64,000 nucleotides of DNA from Tateyamaria omphalii (lineage in GTDB: Bacteria; Pseudomonadota; Alphaproteobacteria; Rhodobacterales; Rhodobacteraceae), in the NCBI RefSeq assembly GCF_014651375.1, contig NZ_BMWT01000003.1, positions 248,001-312,000 on the forward strand. Reading direction: 5' to 3'. Shown here piece after piece: positions 1 to 10,925 of this stretch. Position 1 is the first letter of the stretch. Each line of letters starts with the position of its first letter. Position numbers and translations under genes: made by a program. Under the pieces are notes generated by a model that was not told the DNA's origin, ran no database searches, and worked only from the letters and a program-made list of their open reading frames with translations.

Positions 1-1
1 G

Positions 2-625
2 GCGCAGGTGGGCATCTTCAACCAGCCCACACTGGTGCACAACGTCGAAACCCTGCACTGGATCGCGCGCATCTGCCGCGAAGGGCCAGAGGTGCTGAAC
101 AGCACTGAAAAGAACGGGAGGACCGGCCTGCGCAGCTATTCCGTCTCAGGCCGCGTCGCCAAACCGGGCGTTTACCTGCTGCCTGCAGGGTCCACGATCA
201 CGGACGTCATGGAGGCGGCTGGCGGTATGGCAGACGGCCACGTGTTCAAGGCATATCAACCGGGTGGCCCGTCTTCGGGCCTGCTGCCCGCGTCGATGAA
301 CGACATCCCGCTCGACTTTGACACGCTGCAACCGCATGGCACCTTCATCGGTTCGGCAGCGGTTGTGGTTCTGTCGGACCAAGATCGTGCCCGCGACGCA
401 GCGCTCAACATGCTTAAGTTCTTCGAAGACGAAAGCTGCGGCCAATGCACACCCTGTCGGGTGGGCTGCGAAAAAGCGGTCAAGCTGATGCAGGCGGATA
501 CGTGGGACCAGGGTCTGCTGGATGAACTCTGCACCGCCATGACAGACGCCTCGATCTGCGGCCTCGGGCAGGCGGCGCCGAACCCGATCAAGCTGACGAT
601 GAAGCATTTCGGGGATGAAATTTGA
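2..625 (+). CDS. fdsB: NAD-dependent formate dehydrogenase beta subunit (NuoF-like), 5'-truncated
   Basis: This is the C-terminal ~207 residues of a NuoF-family flavoprotein; the FMN/NAD-binding N-terminal part lies left of the window. A SLBB-like segment (GVYLLPAGSTITDVMEAAGG) is followed by the [4Fe-4S] ligand motif ESCGQCTPC and the distal cysteine in SICGLGQAAPNP, the layout known for soluble formate dehydrogenase beta subunits and NuoF. It would pass electrons between NAD and the iron-sulfur chain of a cytoplasmic molybdenum or tungsten formate dehydrogenase. The alpha subunit gene that usually follows fdsB is not downstream; a hairpin and ftsY come next, so partner genes must be to the left or elsewhere. 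Assignment to FDH rather than complex I NuoF rests on the C-terminal sequence and is moderately sure. Confidence 0.7.
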   Translation, partial: AQVGIFNQPTLVHNVETLHWIARICREGPEVLNSTEKNGRTGLRSYSVSGRVAKPGVYLLPAGSTITDVMEAAGGMADGHVFKAYQPGGPSSGLLPASMNDIPLDFDTLQPHGTFIGSAAVVVLSDQDRARDAALNMLKFFEDESCGQCTPCRVGCEKAVKLMQADTWDQGLLDELCTAMTDASICGLGQAAPNPIKLTMKHFGDEI

Positions 626-634
626 TATTGTCTT

Positions 635-2178
<1,544 letters not shown>

Positions 2179-2201
2179 CTATATAAAACAATGGGTTAAA
2201 C

Positions 2202-2219
2202 CTGTCCCCGCGGGGACAG
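2202..2219. repeat. CTGTCCCCGCGGGGACAG palindrome, copy 1
   Basis: Perfect 18-bp palindrome between ftsY and the DMT permease, 7 bases before the permease start codon. The same sequence recurs at 23898-23915 and, with the last base changed, at 26281-26297. Confidence 0.9.
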
Positions 2220-2226
2220 ATCCCAA

Positions 2227-3129
2227 ATGACAGCGTGGCTCGCCAGCATTGAAGGTACAGAAACAGGACACACGGTTGCCCTGTGCCTCGCTATTTTGGC
2301 GGCTTTTTTGCACGCAGTCTTTGGCGCATTGCAGAAAGGGCGGCATGACCCTTGGCTGACACGTGGGGCCATCGACGCCTCATATGGGTTGATGGCCGCA
2401 CCCTTTGCTCTATTCATCGTGCCTTGGCCCGAGCCGCATATGTGGCCCATCTTCGCCGTCGTGTTCGTGATCCACGTGGGCTACAAAGTTTTGCAGGCAT
2501 GGGCCTACACCAAGGGTGACTTCACGGTCGTCTACCCGGTAGTACGCGGAACAGGCCCGTTGTTCACGGTAATCGGTGCCTATTTTCTATTCTCCGAAAC
2601 CTTCACCATCGTTCAATGGCTGGGCGTTGGTGTATTGCTCGCGGGCATCTACGGGCTTGCGCTCTACAATCTGCGCTACTTGCAAACAAACCGCGACACG
2701 CTGCCGATGGCCCTTGGCCTTGCGGTGATCACCGGCCTTTTCGTTGCGCTGTACACGACCTATGACGCCTACGGCATCCGCGCGACCGAGAACCCGTTCA
2801 CCTTTCTCGCGTGGTTCTTCATGATCGACGGCATCTTCATGCCGCCCATCGCCTACATGCGCTGGCGCCGGATGCAGGACGCGCCCGCATTGCCGCCCCT
2901 AATGTTACGCGGTGTGATCGGCGGGATCGTTGCCTTTCTCAGCTTCGGCTCCATCATGATGGCGACGCGGCTGGATAAAGTGGGCGAAGCGGCGGTGCTG
3001 CGTGAAACATCAACGGTCTTTGCCGCAATCATCGGTTGGCTGGTGCTGAAAGAAACGGTAGGACCGCGCAGAATTGCCCTGATGGCGTTGATCGCCGCCG
3101 GGGCAGTCATCGTCGAGATGGGCGGATAA
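2227..3129 (+). CDS. DMT-superfamily (EamA) permease
   Basis: 300-residue integral membrane protein with about ten hydrophobic segments in two EamA-like halves, as in drug/metabolite transporters. The second half carries the characteristic 'E...E' helix pair around VGEAAVLRETSTVFAAIIGWLVLKE, typical of the last EamA repeat. The substrate cannot be read from sequence. It starts 48 bases after ftsY and is followed 12 bases later by ispZ, so the three genes are probably co-transcribed. The 18-bp palindrome lies immediately before its start and could influence translation. Confidence 0.85.
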   Translation: MTAWLASIEGTETGHTVALCLAILAAFLHAVFGALQKGRHDPWLTRGAIDASYGLMAAPFALFIVPWPEPHMWPIFAVVFVIHVGYKVLQAWAYTKGDFTVVYPVVRGTGPLFTVIGAYFLFSETFTIVQWLGVGVLLAGIYGLALYNLRYLQTNRDTLPMALGLAVITGLFVALYTTYDAYGIRATENPFTFLAWFFMIDGIFMPPIAYMRWRRMQDAPALPPLMLRGVIGGIVAFLSFGSIMMATRLDKVGEAAVLRETSTVFAAIIGWLVLKETVGPRRIALMALIAAGAVIVEMGG

Positions 3130-3141
3130 AAAGGGCAGAGC

Positions 3142-3771
3142 ATGGCAGACGCGCGCGAGATCAATCCCCTACTGAAACAGGTGCTGGAACTGGGACCACC
3201 GCTGGTCTTTTTCCTGATCTACCTGCGCATCCGCGACAACACCTATGAAATGGCGGGCACAGAGTATTCCGGCTTTATCGTTGCCACGCTGATCTTCGTG
3301 CCCATTATTTTGATCGCTATGGCCGTGCTGTGGGCCCTGACCGGCAAGCTGAGCCGGATGCAGATATTCACCGCGTTTATGGTCATCTTCTTTGGCGCGC
3401 TCACCGCGTGGTTCAATGACGAACGGTTCTTCAAGATGAAGACAAGCATTGTCTACGGTGTGTTTGCGCTGCTTCTGGGGATCGGCCTGCTGCGCGGGCA
3501 AAGCTGGCTGGCCTATGTGCTAAGTGATGCGGTGCCGATGCGGCACGAGGGGTGGATGATCCTGACCCGCAGGCTGTGCGCGATGTTCGCCACGCTGGCC
3601 ATCGCGAACGAGGTCATCTGGCGGACCATGTCTACGGACGCATGGGTCAAAATTGAAACCTTCGGATTTCCGATCGCTATGATGGTGTTCATCTTCCTAC
3701 AGTTTGCAGCCTTGCAAGAGCATATGATCAGTGAAGATGATGAAGACGCTGATCCTGATCCGCAGACCTAG
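3142..3771 (+). CDS. ispZ: Inner membrane-spanning protein YciB / septation protein A family
   Basis: 209-residue polytopic membrane protein of the YciB/IspZ (septation protein A) family, implicated in cell-envelope and division functions. Family signatures include LGPPLVFF at residues ~17-24, the W/F-rich helix FFGALTAWFNDERFFKMK, and RRLCAMFATLAIANEVIWR. The C-terminus is short and acidic. It has the family's usual length. An SD-like AAAGGGCAG precedes the ATG. Its TAG stop overlaps by three bases the stop of the convergent gene at 3768 through a shared CTAG. Confidence 0.9.
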   Translation: MADAREINPLLKQVLELGPPLVFFLIYLRIRDNTYEMAGTEYSGFIVATLIFVPIILIAMAVLWALTGKLSRMQIFTAFMVIFFGALTAWFNDERFFKMKTSIVYGVFALLLGIGLLRGQSWLAYVLSDAVPMRHEGWMILTRRLCAMFATLAIANEVIWRTMSTDAWVKIETFGFPIAMMVFIFLQFAALQEHMISEDDEDADPDPQT

Positions 3772-4487
3772 GCTCGCACACCCTGAACCCTGTTCGCATC
3801 GTCCTGCCAGTTGGTTTGACGCGGAGCGACGGCAAAGGCGACCTTCAGCGCAAGATCACGTGAAATCATGGCTTCCAAGGCCAGCTTGAACCGAGATTTG
3901 CGCGCTGCACGCGCGCGCAAGTCGGCAACATCCCATTGCAATACCTCGGCACCCGCGCGCAGCCATGTGGTTGCTGCGCTGGGTTGCTGAGACAGATATG
4001 CAACCTCACCCACAAACAGGCGCGGTGGCATCGCAAAGGCTTCTCCGCGTTTCTCAATCTCAATGACACCCGAAATCACGTAATACAGAGATGCCAGAGG
4101 GCTGCCTTCGGATGTGACCTCTGTATCCTGATCCAGGGTGTACCGTTTTGCACGCATTACCAATTCGCGGAAGTCGCCTGGCGGCAGATCCTGGAATTGA
4201 GCATAGATGTCGCGATGTGCGTAGGGCACAGCCAGTGGTGAGCTGCGCCAGAACAGGCTACACAGGCCGATGATATTCGCGACCCCCATGACGACAGACG
4301 TGTAGATTGCCTCCCATAGCGGCACGTCCGATGCGACCGCATAGTACCATATGTAAAGAAGTGTGCCTGTCAGGATCATAAGGCGCAGGATGACCTGATT
4401 GATGATCAGGTAGCCCAAGGTGAAAACCGCCCCAGCCGCGAGCACAATCCACTCGGGTGGCACCATTTCGTTTAGTATTTGTATCAT
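3768..4487 (-). CDS. Membrane-anchored cyclic-nucleotide-binding (Popeye-like) protein
   Basis: 239 residues. The ATG at 4487 is preferred over a TTG at 4526 because GGGGA lies about 7 bases upstream. The N-terminal ~90 residues hold three hydrophobic segments (for example WIVLAAGAVFTLGYLIINQVILRLMI, read in parts). The C-terminal part is a cNMP-binding beta-roll: TSEGSPLASLYYVISGVIEI, then RLFVGEVAYLSQQPSAATTW. Three N-terminal helices plus a CRP-type beta-roll and no DNA-binding helix resemble Popeye-domain proteins. It is third in a minus-strand run with the hydrolase and GST. Ligand and output are unknown. Confidence 0.7.
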   Translation of the reverse strand: MIQILNEMVPPEWIVLAAGAVFTLGYLIINQVILRLMILTGTLLYIWYYAVASDVPLWEAIYTSVVMGVANIIGLCSLFWRSSPLAVPYAHRDIYAQFQDLPPGDFRELVMRAKRYTLDQDTEVTSEGSPLASLYYVISGVIEIEKRGEAFAMPPRLFVGEVAYLSQQPSAATTWLRAGAEVLQWDVADLRARAARKSRFKLALEAMISRDLALKVAFAVAPRQTNWQDDANRVQGVRA

Positions 4488-4573
4488 TCCAATTCCCCGG
4501 CGCGGAGGTTGGACCGATACGGTCAATTTTCAAAGCATTTTCTGAGACGGAACGCATCAAAACATGCGCGGGC

Positions 4574-5260
4574 TCAGCCTTTGCGGCCAAACAGGTTCTT
4601 CTGCCCCGCTTTGTCCTGCTTCGCCGTGCGCAGGTCCAGATGTAGCGCATGCCCCCGCTGCACAGCCGGTCGGTTGCCAACGGTGTCTAACCAACGCGCT
4701 AGGTTCGGCTTGTCTTCCAAAGTCTGCTCTTGCCCTTCCCACAGAGACGCCCAGGGCCAGATCGCCATATCAGCGATGGAGTAGTCCCCGGCCACGTATT
4801 CATTCTCTGCCAATTGTCGGTCCAGCACGCCGTAGAGGCGCGCGGTTTCGTTCCGATACCGGTCCTTGGCATAGGGAATATCGTGCCCCATCTGCGGCGC
4901 GTAGTTTAGAAAGTGATGGGTTTGACCGGCCATTGGGCCAACGCCGCCCATTTGCCACATCAGCCACTGATCCACGGCGATACGCTCCCGTTCGGACTTG
5001 CCCCCGAACCGGCCGGTTTTGCGCGCCAGATATTGCAGGATCGCGCCGCTTTCAAAGATTGAAATCGGTGCGCCGTCCGGCCCATCCGGATCGGTGATCG
5101 CGGGCATCCGGTTGTTCGGGGCAATCTTCAGGAAATCGGGTTTGAACTGATCGCCTGCGCCGATGTTGATGAGGCGGACGGTGTATGGAAGTCCAAATTC
5201 CTCCAACGCGATTGAGACCTTCCAGCCATTTGGAGTGGGCCAATAATACAGGTCGATCAT
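4574..5260 (-). CDS. Glutathione S-transferase, Nu-class (YfcG/YghU-like)
   Basis: 228 residues. An N-terminal thioredoxin-fold domain starts MIDLYYWPTPNGWKVSIALE, with NNRMPAITDPDG (cis-Pro region) and the glutathione-binding ESGAILQYLA. The all-helical C-terminal domain carries DYSIADMAIWPW, the conserved Asp N-capping element of GSTs. The Asn in TPNGWK fits Nu-class enzymes, which often act as disulfide-bond reductases using glutathione. GGAGG precedes the ATG. It lies 24 bases downstream of the hydrolase on the same strand, so the two are probably one transcript. Confidence 0.9.
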   Translation of the reverse strand: MIDLYYWPTPNGWKVSIALEEFGLPYTVRLINIGAGDQFKPDFLKIAPNNRMPAITDPDGPDGAPISIFESGAILQYLARKTGRFGGKSERERIAVDQWLMWQMGGVGPMAGQTHHFLNYAPQMGHDIPYAKDRYRNETARLYGVLDRQLAENEYVAGDYSIADMAIWPWASLWEGQEQTLEDKPNLARWLDTVGNRPAVQRGHALHLDLRTAKQDKAGQKNLFGRKG

Positions 5261-5284
5261 GCGGTCCTCCGGGCAGTCCGGCGG

Positions 5285-6223
5285 TTATGATGCGGTTTTC
5301 TGCCAACCAAGCAAGTGTGATGGCATGTCTGGTATCGCAAAAATGCGCGACCAGCGGGGGGCAGAGATATCCGGAAGGGCGTCTTGCAGGGCTAGCAATT
5401 CTACGTCACGGGGGCGGCGCAGGGCGCGGGCATAGAATTGCAATGCGCCGGGCCGAGTATAGCCTGACCAGTGACAGACCCGGCGTCTGGTAATGTGGAT
5501 GTGGCCACCAAACCGGGTGAGGGCGGCCAATGTGTGTGGACAATCCAGCTGCAACGTCACCGCATTTGGCAGGTTGATACCTGTCCCCACCGCGCGGTCG
5601 TGTGGCACATGCGCAGGGATCAGTTTTTCAAACATGGCATCGAAAGCGTCGTTTTCCCGACTGGTCACATTCAGCAATTCAGCAGTCCGGCCTGTTGGCG
5701 TTTCCATCGCCGCTTGCGCGACGCTGGCATAGCTTGCCCCTGTGATGGTGATGATGCGCTGCACCGCATGGGACGGCAGATGATGCAATGCTTCGAAGAT
5801 CACCTCGGACCCCATGGAATGGGTGATGGCGTGGATCGGACGGTGGGGGGCAACGGTGTGGATCGTATGAATCGCTTGCGCCAATGCGACACCTGCCGCC
5901 CATGCAGAGCGTTGTGCCTGCCACAGGTTGCCGCGGGCGCGCCAGCCAAAGGCGATCGCCAAACCTTCGTCCGCATGACCGCAAGCAAAGCCTAACGGAC
6001 GGGGCCACTGTGTGTGGTGCACGCTTTCGGGGTGGCGTGTGCGTCCGAAGATACGAACATGGGGGCAAAAGCGTGGTGTGCCCGGGTCGTATTTGAAGCC
6101 GTGGATCAGGATGATGATCGGGCCGCTACCTCGTGCTGCGTTCCGCAGGGCGGGCAGGGCCGGGGCCGGAGAGCCATGCAGCACAAGCCCGTCCGGGCCT
6201 GCATTCAGTCTCAGGATCGGCAT
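5285..6223 (-). CDS. Alpha/beta hydrolase (lipase/esterase-like)
   Basis: 312 residues. Serine-hydrolase signatures are visible: the oxyanion-loop motif IIILIHGFKYDPG near residue 38 and the nucleophile elbow THSMGSEV (Gly-x-Ser-type, residues ~135-142) within HAITHSMGSEVIFEALHHL. A late His in GGHIHIT could complete the triad. No signal peptide is apparent, suggesting a cytoplasmic location. It heads a minus-strand run with GST and the cNMP protein, preceded by an AGGAGG Shine-Dalgarno, and is divergent from the metZ riboswitch. The substrate is unknown. Confidence 0.75.
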   Translation of the reverse strand: MPILRLNAGPDGLVLHGSPAPALPALRNAARGSGPIIILIHGFKYDPGTPRFCPHVRIFGRTRHPESVHHTQWPRPLGFACGHADEGLAIAFGWRARGNLWQAQRSAWAAGVALAQAIHTIHTVAPHRPIHAITHSMGSEVIFEALHHLPSHAVQRIITITGASYASVAQAAMETPTGRTAELLNVTSRENDAFDAMFEKLIPAHVPHDRAVGTGINLPNAVTLQLDCPHTLAALTRFGGHIHITRRRVCHWSGYTRPGALQFYARALRRPRDVELLALQDALPDISAPRWSRIFAIPDMPSHLLGWQKTAS

Positions 6224-6342
6224 GCTGCACCTCCTACCACATTTTGTGGGGCTCCTATGCTCTAGGCATATGACGCGGGCATGAAATTTAAGTTACAGCA
6301 CCGTGACGGTGTTGACGCCCCCGGCGGGCGGGCGTAATCCAC

Positions 6343-6400
6343 CGATGTGGCGATTTGTTACCGGATTGCGGGCCACGTTAAACATTTCCGCTAAAAGGTC
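6343..6400 (+). ncRNA. SAM-II riboswitch upstream of metZ
   Basis: The leader matches the SAM-II (metA motif) aptamer: a P1 stem GTGGC (6347-6351) pairs with GCCAC (6372-6376), the loop carries GATTTGTTACCGG, and the 3' pseudoknot strand contains CGTTAAACA then GCTAAAAGG. SAM-II is the known S-adenosylmethionine sensor in front of met genes in alphaproteobacteria, and here metZ follows. It is recognised from motif and position; no covariance search was run. Confidence 0.88.
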
Positions 6401-6411
6401 AGGATGAAAGC

Positions 6412-6446
6412 CCCCCTTTCGCTTGACCCGCGTCTGGGGGTTTTTT
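6412..6446 (+). terminator. Attenuator-type terminator in the metZ leader
   Basis: CCCCC (6412-6416) can pair with GGGGG (6436-6440), directly followed by six T. It sits 12 bases after the SAM-II aptamer, so SAM binding plausibly promotes termination here. A second hairpin (GGCCTGA/TCAGGCC, 6449-6468) lies between it and the Shine-Dalgarno and may act on translation. Confidence 0.7.
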
Positions 6447-6485
6447 GTGGCCTGACCCCTTTCAGGCCCGCGATGGAGTTTGAAC

Positions 6486-7673
6486 ATGTCCGATAAGTGG
6501 AATGCCCGCACCCGTGCCGTCCATGGCGGTGTCCGCCGCAGCCAGTATGGCGAAGTGAGCGAAGCGATCTTTCTCACACAAGGCTTTGTCTATGACAGTG
6601 CCGAGCAGGCCGCGCAGCGGTTCGAAGCGGCCGGCGAGGATGAGTTCATCTATGCCCGCTACGGCAACCCGACAGTGCGGATGTTCGAAGAGCGTATCGC
6701 GATGCTGGAAGGGGCCGAGGACGGTTTTGCCACCGCTTCTGGCATGGCGGCTGTGTCCGGCGCATTGATTTCCATGCTGAAGGCCGGGGACAGGGTTGTG
6801 TCGGCGCGGGCACTGTTCGGGTCGTGCCTTTACGTGTTGGAGGAGGTGTTGACTCGCTACGGGGTCGAGGTCGAATTTGTGGATGGGACCAATCTGGAGG
6901 CGTGGCGCGCGGCGATCACACCGGGCACCACGGCGGTTTTCTTCGAATCCATCTCGAACCCGACTTTGGAAGTCGTCGATATCAAATCCGTGTCGGAGCT
7001 GGCCCATGCCGTGGGCGCGACGGTCCTGGTCGACAATGTCTTTGCCACGCCGGTCTTCTCCAACGCGATTGCCGAAGGCGCAGATGTTGTCATCTACTCC
7101 ACGACGAAGCACGTGGATGGGCAGGGGCGGGCCCTTGGCGGTGTGATCCTCGGGACCGAGGAGTTCATTCGCGAGACGGTTGAACCCTACATGAAACACA
7201 CCGGCGGATCGATGTCGCCGTTCACGGCTTGGGTGATGTTGAAGGGGCTTGAGACCCTAGAGTTGCGCGTGCGTGCGCAGGCGGCGTCTGCCTTGCAGCT
7301 TGCGGATGCGCTGCAGGGGCATGATGCACTGGCGCGCGTGATTTATCCGGGCCATTCCAGCCACGCACAGCACGATCTGGTGGAACGCCAGATGGGCGGG
7401 GCCGGGGGCACGGTCCTGTCGCTCGATCTTGCTGGTGGGCAGGAGGCTGCGTTCCGGTTCCTGAACGCGCTCACGATCCCCGTGATCTCGAACAACCTCG
7501 GCGACGCCAAGTCGATTCTTACCCATCCGGCGACAACGACGCACCAGCGTTTGCCGGAGGATCAGAAGGATGCGCTGGGCATTACACCCGGTCTTGTGCG
7601 GATGTCCGTGGGGATCGAACATGGTGACGATTTGGTTGCGGATATCCTGCAAGCCTTGGAAAAAGCACAATAA
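6486..7673 (+). CDS. metZ: O-succinylhomoserine sulfhydrylase
   Basis: PLP enzyme of the Cys/Met-metabolism family that converts O-succinylhomoserine and sulfide to homocysteine in methionine synthesis. 395 residues from the ATG at 6486; an in-frame TTG two codons earlier is passed over because GGAG is 7 bases before the ATG. Signatures: YARYGNPTVRMFEERIAMLE, the cofactor-stacking segment SGMAAVSGALIS, and the PLP lysine at residue 208 in STTKHVDGQGR. FESISNPTLEVVDI is characteristic of sulfhydrylases. The SAM-II riboswitch and attenuator upstream imply repression by SAM. Monocistronic, ended by the hairpin at 7683. Confidence 0.95.
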   Translation: MSDKWNARTRAVHGGVRRSQYGEVSEAIFLTQGFVYDSAEQAAQRFEAAGEDEFIYARYGNPTVRMFEERIAMLEGAEDGFATASGMAAVSGALISMLKAGDRVVSARALFGSCLYVLEEVLTRYGVEVEFVDGTNLEAWRAAITPGTTAVFFESISNPTLEVVDIKSVSELAHAVGATVLVDNVFATPVFSNAIAEGADVVIYSTTKHVDGQGRALGGVILGTEEFIRETVEPYMKHTGGSMSPFTAWVMLKGLETLELRVRAQAASALQLADALQGHDALARVIYPGHSSHAQHDLVERQMGGAGGTVLSLDLAGGQEAAFRFLNALTIPVISNNLGDAKSILTHPATTTHQRLPEDQKDALGITPGLVRMSVGIEHGDDLVADILQALEKAQ

Positions 7674-7682
7674 TGCACAAAT

Positions 7683-7718
7683 GGGCGATGGTGCCGAAAT
7701 CTGGCACCGCCCCCTTTA
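7683..7718 (+). terminator. Rho-independent terminator of metZ
   Basis: GGTGCC/GGCACC with a 7-nt loop, extended by GGGC/GCCC across a small bulge and followed by CCCTTTATTT. Confidence 0.8.
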
Positions 7719-7824
7719 TTTGTCATCCATGTTGCAGCGCCACACGTAACTGTTAGCAATATTGGAAAAGTGCTCGGGACGGCTTACCTACTTTGGGCAC
7801 GCAGACAGAAAGGGGGGCTACTTT

Positions 7825-8928
<1,104 letters not shown>

Positions 8929-8938
8929 TGATGGGCCA

Positions 8939-8961
8939 GGCGGAGGACACCTCCGCCTTAC
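8939..8961 (-). repeat. REP-like GTAA hairpin element, copy A
   Basis: Read on the minus strand: GTAA, then an 8-bp stem GGCGGAGG/CCTCCGCC around TGT. It lies 10 bases after the folE2 stop and before the folE2 terminator. Confidence 0.85.
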
Positions 8962-8970
8962 GAAACATAC

Positions 8971-8998
8971 AGGCGCGCCGTTCTAGGCGCGCTTTTTT
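8971..8998 (+). terminator. Rho-independent terminator of folE2
   Basis: 7-bp GC stem GCGCGCC/GGCGCGC with a 6-nt loop followed by six T. Confidence 0.85.
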
Positions 8999-9004
8999 CA
9001 TTTC

Positions 9005-9027
9005 GGCGGGGGACACCCCCGCCTTAC
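9005..9027 (-). repeat. REP-like GTAA hairpin element, copy B
   Basis: Minus-strand GTAA head with stem GGCGGGGG/CCCCCGCC around TGT. It has the same orientation as copy A, with the folE2 terminator between them. Confidence 0.85.
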
Positions 9028-9144
9028 AGCCCACAATTGCGCAAGGCGGCCATGCAGTTTCGGCATTGGTGTTTTTGCCCTTGGGGGCCTATGTTCCAGT
9101 CAACGGGAGGACACAGTTTAACGCATGATATGCGAGGTTTCCCA

Positions 9145-9372
9145 ATGGCTTATGTCAGTCACCCCAACACATCTATCCTGAGTGCGATCCTTGATCGGAT
9201 TACCGACTTCTTAGTTGCCCTTGGCCACTCTGCCGCCATGTCGGCCGCAGCGGAAAGCCGTTTCAAGCGCATTGAAGCTCTGAATGCCAAAACGGACGAA
9301 GAGCTGGCCGCCATGAACTTGCGCCGCGAAGACATTGCGGCATACGTGTTCCGCGACCTGATGCACCTGTAA
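9145..9372 (+). CDS. DUF1127-type small protein
   Basis: 75 residues. The C-terminal part (SRFKRIEALNAKTDEELAAM then LRREDIAAYVFRDLM) resembles the DUF1127/YjiS motif in which a short helix is followed by 'L..R.DI'. Such small proteins in alphaproteobacteria are associated with stress responses and RNA handling; the function here is inferred only from family. The start at 9145 is chosen because the conserved region begins there; an ATG at 9130 is an alternative. Its own promoter is not obvious. Confidence 0.75.
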   Translation: MAYVSHPNTSILSAILDRITDFLVALGHSAAMSAAAESRFKRIEALNAKTDEELAAMNLRREDIAAYVFRDLMHL

Positions 9373-9476
9373 GCTTGAATTCGGCCTGGCATTGTGCCGG
9401 GTCGTTTGCAAGCTGGCCACGTGTTGCGGTGTCACCTGCTTGACACCGCCCGCGCGGCCCGCCAACGCTGAGCGCG

Positions 9477-10925
9477 ATGATCGACTTGCGCCCTGTTGGA
9501 TATGTGATTGGCCTGCTTGTGGCTGTGCTTGGCCTGGCCATGATCCTGCCCATGCTGGTGGACTTGGCCGAAGGGCGTGGGCATTGGCCTGTTTTTGCGG
9601 AATGTGCGCTGATCACAGTCCTGGTTGGCGGCATGATCGCGTTGAGCTGCCAGAATGGCGTCCGTCAAGGGCTGACCATTCAGCAAACCTTTCTTCTGAC
9701 CACTGGCGTTTGGTTGGCATTGCCCGTTTTCGGCGCGCTGCCGTTTTTCTTTGGCGCCACTGAGGCCCGGTTTGTCGATGCATTTTTCGAAGCGATGTCG
9801 GGCCTGACCACAACCGGGTCCACCGTTTTCTCGGGGCTGGATGAGTTGCCCAAAGGGCTGCTGTTGTGGCGTGGTATCCTCCAATGGCTGGGCGGCATTG
9901 GTATCATTGTTGTGGCCATGGTGTTCCTGCCAGAGTTGCGTGTGGGCGGGATGCAGATTTTCCGCACCGAAGCCTTTGACACCTTTGGCAAGATTCTCCC
10001 CCGTGCGACCGAGATCGCCAGCCGTATCTCGGTCATTTATGTGGCCCTGACCCTGATCTGTGCACTTGCCTATATCGCGGCGGGTATGGGCGCATTTGAT
10101 GCAACGGTGCATGCAATGACCACGATCGCCACCGGCGGGTTCGCCAACTACGATATGTCTTTTGCTGCCTTCGGCCCTGCGCCGTCCTATGTCGCGACCT
10201 TGTTCATGATCTTGGCCGCGCTGCCCTTCGTGCGCTTCGTACAGCTCAGCGCGGGCACCGCGCGCCCTTTCCTGCAGGACAGGCAAATCCACGTGTTTCT
10301 TGTAACGGCTTGCGTCATCGTGGCCTTGATCGCAGGTTGGAACCTGCTGCAACAAAATGCGGTGAATGAAGGTGCCGTACGTGCAGCCCTGTTCAACACC
10401 GTGTCGCTGATGACTGGCACGGGCTATGCCAACGCAGACTATGGGCAATGGGGCAGTTTCGCGGTTGCGGTCCTGTTTTTTACCGGCCTGATCGGTGGCT
10501 GTGCGGGCTCGACTGCATGTTCGATCAAGATATTTCGCTACCAGTTGCTGTTTGCGTCGATCAAAGCGCAGTTGCAAAAGACCCGCAGCCCCCATGGCAT
10601 TTTTACACCCCGCTATGCCGGCAGGCCAGTGGGTGATGACGTGCTGAACTCGGTCATGTCCTTTTTCATGTTCTTTGTGGTTACGCTGGGTATCTTGTCG
10701 GTGGCGCTGGCGATGACCGGGCTGGACTTTGTCACCGCTCTGTCTGGCGCGGCCACGGCCCTGGCAAATGTCGGTCCTGGTTTTGGAGACCAGATCGGAC
10801 CATCAGGCAATTTCGCTGGCCTTAACGACACAGCCAAGTGGCTTCTGGCTGCTGCGATGCTAATCGGGCGGCTGGAGTTGGTGGCGGTCTACGTCATATT
10901 TACCATTCAATTTTGGAGAGCTTGA
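9477..10925 (+). CDS. trkH: Trk-type potassium uptake protein TrkH
   Basis: 482-residue K+ channel subunit of the TrkH/KtrB superfamily. Selectivity-filter-like segments are visible in the repeated M-P-M units: SGLTTTGSTVFS, MTTIATGGFANYD, MTGTGYANAD and TALANVGPGFGDQIG. The conserved IGGCAGSTACSIKIFRYQ precedes the last repeat. Full family length. The regulatory TrkA gene is not adjacent. Its TGA overlaps the ATG of the next gene by one base, so the two are translationally coupled despite having no evident shared pathway. Confidence 0.93.
   Translation: MIDLRPVGYVIGLLVAVLGLAMILPMLVDLAEGRGHWPVFAECALITVLVGGMIALSCQNGVRQGLTIQQTFLLTTGVWLALPVFGALPFFFGATEARFVDAFFEAMSGLTTTGSTVFSGLDELPKGLLLWRGILQWLGGIGIIVVAMVFLPELRVGGMQIFRTEAFDTFGKILPRATEIASRISVIYVALTLICALAYIAAGMGAFDATVHAMTTIATGGFANYDMSFAAFGPAPSYVATLFMILAALPFVRFVQLSAGTARPFLQDRQIHVFLVTACVIVALIAGWNLLQQNAVNEGAVRAALFNTVSLMTGTGYANADYGQWGSFAVAVLFFTGLIGGCAGSTACSIKIFRYQLLFASIKAQLQKTRSPHGIFTPRYAGRPVGDDVLNSVMSFFMFFVVTLGILSVALAMTGLDFVTALSGAATALANVGPGFGDQIGPSGNFAGLNDTAKWLLAAAMLIGRLELVAVYVIFTIQFWRA

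Noticed and set aside
5579-5596. CTGTCCCCACCGCGCGG inside the hydrolase gene as a fourth CTGTCCCC palindrome
   Set aside because: Only the left half matches; the right arm is not complementary.
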